Positions 32,097-40,823 of a stretch of 40,823 bases of DNA are shown here, piece after piece. Positions within the stretch are counted from its first letter, which is position 1; the number at the start of each line of letters is the position of its first letter. A program made the position numbers and the translations under genes. The notes beneath the pieces were generated by a model. That model was not told the origin of the DNA. It worked only from the letters and a program-made list of their open reading frames with translations, and ran no database searches. This DNA comes from Nonomuraea corallina (GTDB lineage: Bacteria > Actinomycetota > Actinomycetes > Streptosporangiales > Streptosporangiaceae), in contig NZ_JAPNNL010000046.1 in assembly GCF_027620315.1 (NCBI RefSeq), positions 1 to 40,823 of the forward strand. The letters are read 5' to 3'.

Positions 32097-32144
32097 ATTC
32101 CGCTCCGTCTCTCGCACCCCCGCGCCGCCCACGGGCCAGAACGC

Positions 32145-32181
32145 CGAATCCCGCACGGAGACACTCTCCGTGCGGGATTCG
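32145..32181 (-). terminator. Terminator of ettA
   Basis: Perfect 17-bp stem, CGAATCCCGCACGGAGA / TCTCCGTGCGGGATTCG, with a 3-nt CAC loop, beginning 23 bp past the ettA stop on the minus strand. No T-tract. It is the longest hairpin in the window. Confidence 0.88.
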
Positions 32182-32204
32182 CCTGGCCGTGAGGACCCGG
32201 CGGG

Positions 32205-33869
<1,665 letters not shown>

Positions 33870-33934
33870 GCTATCTAGCTTAGGGGCTCCGGGCCCGAGC
33901 TTCCGCCGTCCGCGACTCCCGGCCTGACCGGGGA

Positions 33935-35221
33935 TCAGCCTGCCGTGTCGTCCGGCAGGCGGGGCGGCGCCACCGGGAGGCAGACGCGGTTCCTCCCCAG
34001 CTCCTTGGCCCGGTAGAGGGCCAGGTCGGCGGCCGCGAGCAGCTCGATGAGGTCGTCGCCGTGGACCGCCATCAGCGCGACGCCCGCCGAGACGGTGACC
34101 GTGATGATCGCCTCGTCGGCGGGGACGGACATGCGCCCGATCCGGTGCCGCAGGCGTTCGGCGACCCGGCGGGCCTCGTGCAGATCGGTCCTCGGCAGCA
34201 GCACGACGAACTCCTCCCCGCCGAACCGGCCCACCAGGTCGTACTCGCGCAACTGGCTGCGCAGCAGCTCCGCCACGTTGACCAGCACCTGGTCGCCCGC
34301 CAGATGCCCGTAGGCGTCGTTGACCCGCTTGAAGTGGTCGATGTCGATGATCAGGAGCGCGAGCGTCTCCCCTGTCCGGCGCGCCCGCACGATCTCGGTG
34401 TCCGCCTCCCGCTGCCAGGCGGCGGCGTTGAGCAGACCGGTCTTCGCGTCGGTACGGGCCGCGGCCTGCAACTGGGCGTGCAGGAGGCTGCGCTGCAGCA
34501 GCACGACCGGGGGAAGGGCGAGCACGAGCAGGAGGGGATGCAGCGCGCACCCGACGGTCACCGTGACGCCCAGGCACGACTCGACCACGTCCAGCGTGAC
34601 GCTCTCCCGGTCCCACAGCACCTCCCGCCAGCCGCCGTCGGGATTGGCGGTGTGGGCGGCGATCGCGATCAGCGTGGTGTTGATCAGCACGAACACCACG
34701 GCGGCCAGGACCGCCACCAGGACGGTGGTCGTGGTGTCGCTCTGGGTCAGCGGCCACGCCCGCGGCGCCAGCCAGTGGAACATCAACGACGCCACACACC
34801 CGGCCAGCCCGATCGCGGCCGCGCTGAACACCCGCCGGTGCAGCATCGCCGCCCGCACCCGCACCTGCAGCAAGGTCTGCAGCACGATCGGCGCGAGCAG
34901 CGCGTACATCGGAGGCAGCAGCAGCGCGACCGGCAGCCACCACGCCGACAGCAGGTCGCGGGACACCCCGGCGGGCATGCCGAGCCGCCTGGTGGCCTCG
35001 ATGCAGATCGCGCCACAGCTCATCAGCGCCAGGAAGACCAGCGGCTCGTGCCAGCCCAAGGGGACCGCCAAGGCCGTGAGCACCATCGCGGCCAGGTCGA
35101 TCACGACGATCACGCTGATGTAGGCGACCAGGGCCCGGCGTTGCCCGAGAAATGGCCACCGGGTGACCAGAGCGGACAGACCGTCACGTCGCTTTACCGA
35201 GTCGTGACTGGTCGCCGCCAT
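33935..35221 (-). CDS. Membrane-bound diguanylate cyclase (GGDEF)
   Basis: 428 aa from ATG at 35221, which has GAGAGGGG upstream; a GTG at 35254 would add 11 residues. Residues about 25-250 hold several hydrophobic helices (VAYISVIVVIDLAAMVLTALAV, LLLPPMYALLAPIVLQTLL, TVLVAVLAAVVFVLINTTLIAIA), giving a polytopic sensor of a MASE-like type. The GGDEF domain follows: DAKTGLLNAAAW, LLIIDIDHFKRVNDAYGHLAGD, and GGEEF at 334-338. The RxxD inhibitory I-site is present five residues earlier (REYD, 325-328), so feedback by c-di-GMP is expected. It makes c-di-GMP, which in actinomycetes controls development. No EAL domain is present. An inverted repeat lies upstream. Confidence 0.93.
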   Translation of the reverse strand: MAATSHDSVKRRDGLSALVTRWPFLGQRRALVAYISVIVVIDLAAMVLTALAVPLGWHEPLVFLALMSCGAICIEATRRLGMPAGVSRDLLSAWWLPVALLLPPMYALLAPIVLQTLLQVRVRAAMLHRRVFSAAAIGLAGCVASLMFHWLAPRAWPLTQSDTTTTVLVAVLAAVVFVLINTTLIAIAAHTANPDGGWREVLWDRESVTLDVVESCLGVTVTVGCALHPLLLVLALPPVVLLQRSLLHAQLQAAARTDAKTGLLNAAAWQREADTEIVRARRTGETLALLIIDIDHFKRVNDAYGHLAGDQVLVNVAELLRSQLREYDLVGRFGGEEFVVLLPRTDLHEARRVAERLRHRIGRMSVPADEAIITVTVSAGVALMAVHGDDLIELLAAADLALYRAKELGRNRVCLPVAPPRLPDDTAG

Positions 35222-35251
35222 CTGGACACCCCTCTCACTAACGATGTGTAA

Positions 35252-35271
35252 CACACTAGTTGCGCAGTGTG
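35252..35271. promoter_or_regulatory. CACACT-N8-AGTGTG dyad upstream of the diguanylate cyclase
   Basis: Perfect 6-bp arms, 31-50 bp upstream of the cyclase ATG. It could be an operator; no known consensus was recognised. Confidence 0.45.
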
Positions 35272-35357
35272 CAGTACGCGATGGGAAACGATGGCTTCGC
35301 CGGAGAAACCCTCGAGGTCATGTGGTGTCTGGAGGAGACAGGGTTCGCTTCCGCGAG

Positions 35358-35413
35358 CAAGCCACCGCGACAAGCCGCCGTGAACAAGCCACCGCGAACA
35401 AAGCCGACGCGAA
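35358..35413. repeat. Four imperfect 13-15-bp tandem units, CAAGCCACCGCGAA-type
   Basis: Units CAAGCCACCGCGA, CAAGCCGCCGTGAA, CAAGCCACCGCGAA and CAAAGCCGACGCGAA abut, in the gap between the cyclase and ssb genes. They probably arose by slippage; no gene crosses them. Confidence 0.65.
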
Positions 35414-35431
35414 AGAAGGCCGGGTGATCGG

Positions 35432-35459
35432 GGCGGGACGCCGGGGGTGGCGTCCCGCC
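35432..35459 (-). terminator. Terminator of the cysG-dynamin-GTPase-ssb unit
   Basis: Perfect 11-bp stem GGCGGGACGCC / GGCGTCCCGCC with a 6-nt loop, starting 10 bp past the ssb stop. No T-tract. Confidence 0.8.
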
Positions 35460-35469
35460 GCCGGGGCGG

Positions 35470-36036
35470 TCAGGCCGCCGCTCGTTCCTCCTGCGGCCAC
35501 TCGGTGTCTTCGGATTCCTTCTCGTTGTCGTCGGCGCCGATGATCCGGACCGCCGCCTCGTCCGCCGGGACCTCCCTGACCACCATGCCCGGCCCCTTGC
35601 GGGCGCCCATCGCCCAGTCCTGGGTCTCCTCGTCGAGGCGGTCGCGCATCTCCCTGCTCACGGCGGACCCGCCGGCCCGCTCGGGCTTGACGAAGGTGCC
35701 GGTGCCCCAGCGCAGGTCGTGGCCCACGGCCGAGGCCTCGATCTCGGGCATGAAACGCCGGTCGCCCTCCGGACCGAACTCGCGGATGCGTAGTTTGCCC
35801 GACACCACCACCGGCTGGCCGACGTGGACGGACTGGGCGACGTTGTCGCCGAGGGTGCGCCAGCAGCGCACCGCGAAGCAGACCTTCTCGCCGTCGACCC
35901 ACTGGCCGGACTTCCTGTCGAAGTAGCGATGGGCGGTGAGCACCCGAAGCGAGGTGACCTTGGAGCCGTCGTCGAAGGTGTATTCGCGCGGCTCCGCCGC
36001 GACGTTGCCGGTGAGCGTGATGTAGATGTCGTTCAT
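35470..36036 (-). CDS. ssb: Single-stranded DNA-binding protein (paralogue)
   Basis: 188 aa, ATG with GGGGAGG upstream. The OB-fold reads MNDIYITLTGNVAAEPREYTF, VTSLRVLTAHRYFDRKSGQWVDGEKVCFAVRCWRTLGDNVAQSVHVGQPVVVSGKLRIREF, the SSB core. After about residue 110 the tail is acidic (IIGADDNEKESEDTEWPQEE) and lacks the DDDIPF peptide of the main replicative SSB, so partner recruitment by that tip is not expected. It is the third gene of the GTPase unit, 203 bp after the GTPase, and is probably not the housekeeping copy. A role in DNA uptake, recombination or segregation is possible. Confidence 0.88.
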   Translation of the reverse strand: MNDIYITLTGNVAAEPREYTFDDGSKVTSLRVLTAHRYFDRKSGQWVDGEKVCFAVRCWRTLGDNVAQSVHVGQPVVVSGKLRIREFGPEGDRRFMPEIEASAVGHDLRWGTGTFVKPERAGGSAVSREMRDRLDEETQDWAMGARKGPGMVVREVPADEAAVRIIGADDNEKESEDTEWPQEERAAA

Positions 36037-36239
36037 CCGTTGCCTCCCCATGTGGCGGGCCGGGCGCCCGCGACCTGGGACTACGGTGCCGCCGGCGTCA
36101 GGCCCCGAAAGCCACCGAGCCGCGTTCTGGGGATGACGCCCCTGGCGGCGGCGCGACCTGTGGAACGCCGACTCGGCAGACGGCCGGCCGCGCCGAGCCG
36201 GCCACCTGGCAGCCGGCCTGGCACGGCCGGCCCGGGGGG

Positions 36240-37865
36240 TCAGCTCGACAGGCTCCGCAGGGCCGTGTAGAAGGCGTGATGGCGGGCGAGTTCGCGTTCG
36301 ACCGGCTCGACCACCATCGTCTCGGCGATGCCCGCCACCCGCCGCCGCATCTCCCGTTCGAGCCGCTCCCGCTCCCGCGAGGCGCCCAGCTCGACGAAGT
36401 TGCGTGAGGCGATGCCCGACAGCGCTCCCAGCCCGAGGACGGAGACCGTCATCAGCGCCGCCCAGGGCAGCGCCGCCGTGTCGCCCATCAGTTCCAGCGC
36501 GGGCGGCAGCGCGCCCGGCACGAGCAGCCCCAAGGTGATCCAGAGCAGACCGAACCCGAACGCGGCGACCAGGGCGTACTGCCACACCTTGAGCAGCCGC
36601 CACCAGCCGGGCACCCGGTCGAGCTGGGGCGCGACCTCGGTGAGGTCCTTGGTGAGCGCGGAGGGCACCTTGCCCAGCTGGGACCGGGCCGCATGGTGGA
36701 CCGCCGAGCGCCACACCGGATCCATGGCGCCCGACAGCCCTTCGGCCAGCGCCTGGACGGCGTTGGTGACCTCGGCCGCCTGCGCGCTCACCGTGCCGGT
36801 GGCGATCCCCTTGATCTCGTCGCTCACGTCCTCCAGGCGCAGTGCCCTGATCGGGTCGGGGCGGAGCCGGTCGATCCAGCGCGGATAAGGCCAGCCGACC
36901 CACCGGTTGGAGCGCTCGACGTAGATGTTCTCCATGGCCTCGCCCACGGCGGGCACGCCGACGGCGTCGCAGAGCGCGTCCACGAGTCCCATCTTGCGGG
37001 CCTCGTCGACGGCGGAGGGGACGGCGAGCGCCTCGCCGACCGGCATGGCGGCCGACATCCGCTGCTCCAGCTTGCGGAGGTCGGCCTCCAGCTTCTGGAT
37101 GGCTGCCCGGCGGCGGGAGACGGCGGCCGCGATGACGCTCTTGAGGCTCTCGACGCCGCGCCCGGTGACGGCGGAGGTGGGGACGACCGTCGGGTGCTCG
37201 ACGCCTTCGCGGCGCAGCAGGTCGTTGAGGTCGATGACCAGCTCGGCGAGTTCCTCGGGGGACAGCCGGTCGGCCTGGTTCAGCGCGAACACCGTGACCG
37301 CCTCGTGTCCCGCCAGCTCTGTGACGTAGCGGCGGTGCGTGGAGGCGTCGGCGTACTTCTGCGGGTCGAGCACCCACACCACCAGGTCGGCCAGCCCGAT
37401 GAGCCGGTCGGCCTCGTTGTCGTTGAGCGCCCTGATCGAGTCGTGGTCGGGCAGGTCGAGCAGGATGAGCCCGTGCAACTGGCCCTCGCCCTTGTCCAGC
37501 GCGCTGGCGCGGGCGAACCGGTGGCGCCACTGGATCTGCAGCCAGTCCAGCAGCGGCGCCGCGCCTTCGAGCCCCCACACGCAGGCGTGGGTCCGGGCGG
37601 TGGTGGGGCGGCGCACGCCGGTCGGCGACAGTTCGAGCCCCGAGACGGCGTTGAACAGCGACGACTTGCCGCTGCCCGTGCCGCCCGCGAGGGCGACCAC
37701 GGTGTGCTCCGACGACAGCTTGAGCCGGTCGCCGGCGCGCAGCAGCAGCGACTCGGCCTCGGCCATCAGCTTCGGGTCGAGCCGTCCGGGCCCGAGCTCC
37801 ACGAGCTTGGACAGCGCGGTCAGCCGGGGGGCGAGCCCCGGCCTCTGTGGGGTGACGGTGGTCAT
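36240..37865 (-). CDS. YfjP-type GTPase with membrane anchor
   Basis: 541 aa. ATG at 37865 overlaps the dynamin-like gene stop (ATGA). P-loop ALAGGTGSGKSSLFNAVSG (G1), the Thr in RRPTTART (G2), DLPDHDSI (G3, variant of DxxG), and ALNQADRLS (G4) make a dynamin/YfjP-like GTPase. The central part (residues about 240-420) is helical. Two hydrophobic helices (VWQYALVAAFGFGLLWITLGLLV and ALPWAALMTVSVLGLGALSGIA) anchor it near the C-terminus, followed by an amphipathic helix (RERERLEREMRRRVAG). It is expected to work with the neighbouring GTPase at membranes. The gene frame stays open far upstream in the dynamin gene, but that is not coding. Confidence 0.9.
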   Translation of the reverse strand: MTTVTPQRPGLAPRLTALSKLVELGPGRLDPKLMAEAESLLLRAGDRLKLSSEHTVVALAGGTGSGKSSLFNAVSGLELSPTGVRRPTTARTHACVWGLEGAAPLLDWLQIQWRHRFARASALDKGEGQLHGLILLDLPDHDSIRALNDNEADRLIGLADLVVWVLDPQKYADASTHRRYVTELAGHEAVTVFALNQADRLSPEELAELVIDLNDLLRREGVEHPTVVPTSAVTGRGVESLKSVIAAAVSRRRAAIQKLEADLRKLEQRMSAAMPVGEALAVPSAVDEARKMGLVDALCDAVGVPAVGEAMENIYVERSNRWVGWPYPRWIDRLRPDPIRALRLEDVSDEIKGIATGTVSAQAAEVTNAVQALAEGLSGAMDPVWRSAVHHAARSQLGKVPSALTKDLTEVAPQLDRVPGWWRLLKVWQYALVAAFGFGLLWITLGLLVPGALPPALELMGDTAALPWAALMTVSVLGLGALSGIASRNFVELGASRERERLEREMRRRVAGIAETMVVEPVERELARHHAFYTALRSLSS

Positions 37866-39943
37866 CGTGCCACCTCGAGGTTGTACGTGGCCTGGTAGAG
37901 CCGCGTCGCGGCGGACTCGTCCGGGACCCCGGCCGAGTCGAGCGCTTGCACGTAACGCATGGACTCCTCGTCGAACAGCATGCCGATCCTGGCCCTCAGG
38001 TCGCTCAGCGCCTTGGCGCCGATGCCGCGCAGCGACTCCGCGCCCAGCAGCGCCTTGACCAGCCGGTGCGGCACTCCTTCGACGTTGCCGCCGCTGAACA
38101 TGGCGACCATGAAGATCAGCGAGAGCGCGTCGGCGTCGAACGACACCAGCTTCGACACCGACCGCTTGGCCACGCCCTCGGTGCGGACCAGCTCGGTGAC
38201 GTGTTCCTGCCAGGCCGCGACGGCGCGGCCGGTGTGCCGTACGAGGTCGTCGGACGGCCGTTCCAGCCCCTTGGCGAGCGCCGCTCCGGCCTCGGCGCGG
38301 TGCCGCCAGCGGGCGTTCACCTCTTCGGCCGCGCGGGTGGCGGCGGCCACGATCACCGATTCGAGGCCCGTCCGCAGCGCCGCGCGGAAGGCGATGATCC
38401 GCTCCGGCGTCTGCCTGCCGCTCCTGGCGCGCTTGCGCAGCTGGAGCGAGCGCATCAGGTCGCCGGAACCGGCGAAGTCCTGCCAGCGGGCGAGCACCTC
38501 GCCGTGGATGAGCGCGCCGCTCCTGAACGCCTTGTCGAGGTCGGTGAGCGCGGCAAGGTAGGCGGACTCCACGTCGCGGCGCAGGTCGCCGCGGAAGGCG
38601 ATCTGCGTCTCCAGGTGCTTGGCCAGCGCCGGCACGCGGGTGCGGAAGCTGTCGAGCACGCCGTTGAGCGTCTCCCGTACCGCCTGCGCCCGGCGGGACT
38701 CGTCGACGGACAGCTCGGCGAGCCACAGCCGCAGGTCGGTCACCTCGCTGTCGGGCAGCCGCCCGTCGGCGACCTTCGACTCGCCGACGACGAACCGGTC
38801 GATCTCCCCCAGGCCGTACTCGGTGAGCATGCGGACGAAGTGCTTGAGCACCACGTCGCGCGCCCTGTCCTGGACGCGGGAGAGCACGATGGCGAGCCGG
38901 GCGCCGCGCTCCTTGGCCAGGCGCAGCAGGTTCCACGCGGGGGCGTCTGCGTAGCGGGCGGCGGTGGTGACGAAGATCCACAGGTCGGCGGCGTCGAGCA
39001 TCCGGCGGGCGATCTCGTGGTGCTCCTCGACCACCGAGTCGATGTCGGGGGTGTCGAGCAGCGCCACGCCCTGGGGCAGCTTCTCCGTGGAGCTGATCAC
39101 GATGGACCGTGGACCGGCGTCGGACCTGGCCTGGTCGAGCCGCCGCAGCCCGCCCAGCAGCTCGCCCTCGGCGAACCAGGGGCGGTCGTCCGGGTGGCAG
39201 ACCAGCACGGGCACGCCGGTGGTCGGGCGCCGCACGCCGGTGCGTGAGACGTTCTTCTCGGCGAGGGAGTTGACCAGCGTCGACTTGCCCGCGCCGGTCG
39301 AACCGGCGACGACGATCAGGGCGGGCGCGGTGTTCATCCGCACCCGGGGCAGCACGTAGTCGTCGAGCTGGGCGAGCAGCTCGCCGCTCGCCTTGCGGGC
39401 CTCCTCTGCGCCCGGCAGGTCGAGCCCGAACCGCAGCGAGGCCACGCTCTCGCGCAGCGCCCCCAGCGCCGACGTCAGGGCCTCCACCACCTCGGGCGGC
39501 AGCTCCTCCTCGCGCTCGCGCGCCTCCCCGCCGTCGCGGGACTCCCCCTCCTCCGCCGAGGAACCCGCGCCTTCGGACGCGTCCTCCGCCTCGGAAGCCG
39601 CCTCCTCGGGCTCCGGCACGGCCTCCGACACGGCCTCCGCCTCGGGCTCGGATGGATCCTCACCCTCGGAATCCGACTCCGGCTCAAGCTCGGCTGCGGC
39701 CTCCGCCTCAGAGTCAGGTACGGAGTCCTCCTTGGCCGGCTGCGGCTCGCCGGACGCGGTGAGGTCGTCGGCCGGCTCTACCGCGTCGGGCCCCGGGTCG
39801 CGCTGCAGGTCGGGCCCGGCGTCGGGCTCCAGGTCGCGCTCCGGGTCGGGCGGGGAGCTCGGGGGGTCGTCGGTGATGGCGCGGAACCTCAGGGTCTGCT
39901 CCCCCGGCGACTCCCCGCGCCCGTCATCCATGGCGGTGTTCAC
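37862..39943 (-). CDS. Dynamin-like GTPase with a long acidic N-terminal tail
   Basis: 693 aa. GTG at 39943 overlaps the stop of the cysG gene. Residues about 20-150 are disordered and strongly acidic (runs of DE, SE, PE). The GTPase domain follows: VAGSTGAGKSTLVNSL (G1), RRPTTGVPVL (G2), LLDTPDIDSVVEEHH (G3), and VLSRVQDRARD in place of NKxD. The C-terminal half is helical (middle/GED-like) and lacks clear transmembrane segments. Paired bacterial dynamins act in membrane remodelling; Streptomyces DynA/DynB support sporulation septation. Whether this is an orthologue is not shown. It is coupled to the second GTPase. Confidence 0.88.
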   Translation of the reverse strand: MNTAMDDGRGESPGEQTLRFRAITDDPPSSPPDPERDLEPDAGPDLQRDPGPDAVEPADDLTASGEPQPAKEDSVPDSEAEAAAELEPESDSEGEDPSEPEAEAVSEAVPEPEEAASEAEDASEGAGSSAEEGESRDGGEAREREEELPPEVVEALTSALGALRESVASLRFGLDLPGAEEARKASGELLAQLDDYVLPRVRMNTAPALIVVAGSTGAGKSTLVNSLAEKNVSRTGVRRPTTGVPVLVCHPDDRPWFAEGELLGGLRRLDQARSDAGPRSIVISSTEKLPQGVALLDTPDIDSVVEEHHEIARRMLDAADLWIFVTTAARYADAPAWNLLRLAKERGARLAIVLSRVQDRARDVVLKHFVRMLTEYGLGEIDRFVVGESKVADGRLPDSEVTDLRLWLAELSVDESRRAQAVRETLNGVLDSFRTRVPALAKHLETQIAFRGDLRRDVESAYLAALTDLDKAFRSGALIHGEVLARWQDFAGSGDLMRSLQLRKRARSGRQTPERIIAFRAALRTGLESVIVAAATRAAEEVNARWRHRAEAGAALAKGLERPSDDLVRHTGRAVAAWQEHVTELVRTEGVAKRSVSKLVSFDADALSLIFMVAMFSGGNVEGVPHRLVKALLGAESLRGIGAKALSDLRARIGMLFDEESMRYVQALDSAGVPDESAATRLYQATYNLEVAR

Positions 39944-40823
39944 GGCAGGCGCTCCGCTCGAACCATCTCGACCTCCTGGCCGACCTTGACGACGTCGCCG
40001 ACGACGACGATCGCCGGTGGCCGTATCCCCGCCGCGGACACGCGGTCGGCCACGGTGGAAAGCGAAGCGGTGACCGCCCGCTGGGTCGGAAGGGTACCGT
40101 CCTGCACCACCATTACGGGAGTCTCCGGTGAACGTCCGTCTCTGATGAGGGTCTCGGCGACCGCCGCCAGCCTTTCGACGGCCATCATGAACACCAGCGT
40201 GCCGCCGGAACGCGCCAGGCCGGGCCAGTCGACGGTGGAGCGCGGGTCGCCGGGCGGGACGTGCACGGAGACGACGTGGAACTCCTGGCTCACCCCTCGG
40301 TGCGTGACGGGGACGCCCGCCGCGGCGGGCACCGAGACGGCGCTGGTGATGCCGGGGACGACCAGCACGGGGATGCCGGCCCGGGCGCAGGCGATCATCT
40401 CCTCGCCGCCCCGGCCGAACACGAACGGGTCGCCGCCCTTGAGCCGGACCACGAACCTGCCCGCTCTGGCGCGCTCCACGAGCAGCTCGTTGATCGCCTC
40501 CTGGGACAGGGACCGCCCGTAGGGGACCTTGGCGGCGTCGATCAGCTCGACGTCGGGGGCCAGCTCGTCGAGCAGAGCGCGGGGGGCTAGCCGGTCGGCG
40601 ACGACCACGTCGGCCTGGGCGAGGAGCTGCCGGCCGCGTACGGTGATCAGCCCGGGGTCGCCGGGCCCGCCGCCGACGAGGGCGACGCCCACCGGCTTGG
40701 TGCGGTTGCGCCGGGCGTCGACGGTGCCGTCGCGCAGGGCGCCCACCACGGCGTCGCGGATCCCGGCCGCCCTGCGCGGGTCGCCGCCCGCGGTGACGGC
40801 CACGCTGATCTCGTCGACCCCGC
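39940..40823 (-). CDS. cysG: Siroheme synthase / uroporphyrinogen-III C-methyltransferase (5' end outside window)
   Basis: About 290 residues visible. The SUMT domain is complete: PVGVALVGGGPGDPGLITVRG, VPYGRSLSQEAINELLV, FVVRLKGGDPFVFGRGGEEM, VVPGITSAVSVPAAAGVPVTHRG, and the end AIVVVGDVVKVG. It methylates uroporphyrinogen III at C2 and C7 with SAM. Ahead of it, EISVAVTAGGDPRRAAGIRDAVVGAL is the end of a precorrin-2 dehydrogenase/ferrochelatase domain, so the gene is a CysG-like fusion that continues past the right edge. The stop overlaps the dynamin GTG (GTGA). The unit makes siroheme for sulfite and nitrite reductases; its link to the GTPases is unexplained. Confidence 0.92.
   Translation of the reverse strand, partial: GVDEISVAVTAGGDPRRAAGIRDAVVGALRDGTVDARRNRTKPVGVALVGGGPGDPGLITVRGRQLLAQADVVVADRLAPRALLDELAPDVELIDAAKVPYGRSLSQEAINELLVERARAGRFVVRLKGGDPFVFGRGGEEMIACARAGIPVLVVPGITSAVSVPAAAGVPVTHRGVSQEFHVVSVHVPPGDPRSTVDWPGLARSGGTLVFMMAVERLAAVAETLIRDGRSPETPVMVVQDGTLPTQRAVTASLSTVADRVSAAGIRPPAIVVVGDVVKVGQEVEMVRAERLP

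Noticed and set aside
35358..35413. CRISPR-like array
   Set aside because: Units of 13-15 bp abut without spacers, so this is a slippage repeat.
37862..39943. Calling the pair DynA/DynB
   Set aside because: Domain layout fits paired bacterial dynamins, but orthology to the Streptomyces septation proteins needs a tree and gene-order comparison.

Overview
The window is chromosomal DNA from a high-GC actinobacterium. Coding sequence is G/C-rich at third positions, many genes start with GTG, and stop and start codons of consecutive genes often overlap by four bases (GTGA or ATGA). Gene content points to Actinomycetia, and my best guess is Streptosporangiales (Nonomuraea/Streptosporangium-like): two LLM flavin/F420 oxidoreductases, a WYL protein, a group II truncated globin, a dynamin-like GTPase pair with an SSB paralogue, EttA, and an XRE-TPR regulator facing a tiny WWYCWSW protein. 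The order is inferred, not proven. I see no phage, insertion sequence, CRISPR array, tRNA or rRNA.

Layout. 1-3.5 kb: end of a Pro/Thr-rich membrane protein, an unknown 315-aa protein, a DUF5130/TPM-like pair and a membrane-anchored NERD protein behind an unusual AT-richer leader. 3.6-7.6 kb: LLM oxidoreductase, ilvD closed by a 13-bp terminator hairpin, a WYL protein without an HTH, and an FmdB zinc ribbon. 7.7-11.8 kb: HNH nuclease with a 22-bp perfect palindrome upstream, prolyl oligopeptidase, and an AraC regulator coupled to a VOC protein. 11.8-15.4 kb: SDR, purU, and a phosphate transporter with its DUF47 partner. 15.4-19.9 kb: LLM oxidoreductase divergent from ArsR-Nudix with tandem operator-like dyads, a serine hydrolase, and a large TPR protein apparently translationally coupled to a 24-residue peptide.

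19.9-25.7 kb: an EamA transporter with an unusual six-cysteine tail, an XRE/TPR-GNAT operon facing the tiny WW protein, and an MscS-globin-alpha-glucosidase run starting with a structured 5' leader. 27.2-32.1 kb: MFS exporter, hotdog thioesterase, an internally deleted SDR, a TetR regulator, an acyl-CoA dehydrogenase and a methylmalonyl-CoA-epimerase-like VOC protein. Four 21-bp sites of the form CTAG-N9-CTAG (one with a mismatch) sit at the promoters of this block and suggest one TetR-controlled acyl-CoA regulon. 32.2-40.8 kb, all on the minus strand: ettA, a membrane diguanylate cyclase, then a four-gene unit (cysG-type siroheme synthase, dynamin-like protein, YfjP-like GTPase, SSB) ending in a strong terminator.

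The best candidates for undescribed biology are the TetR/CTAG-N9-CTAG regulon with its damaged SDR, the small basic peptide coupled to the TPR/STAND-like protein, the EamA-cysteine-tail fusion, and the compound hairpin ahead of the MscS channel. Everything is read by eye; no homology search, folding program or expression data was used.
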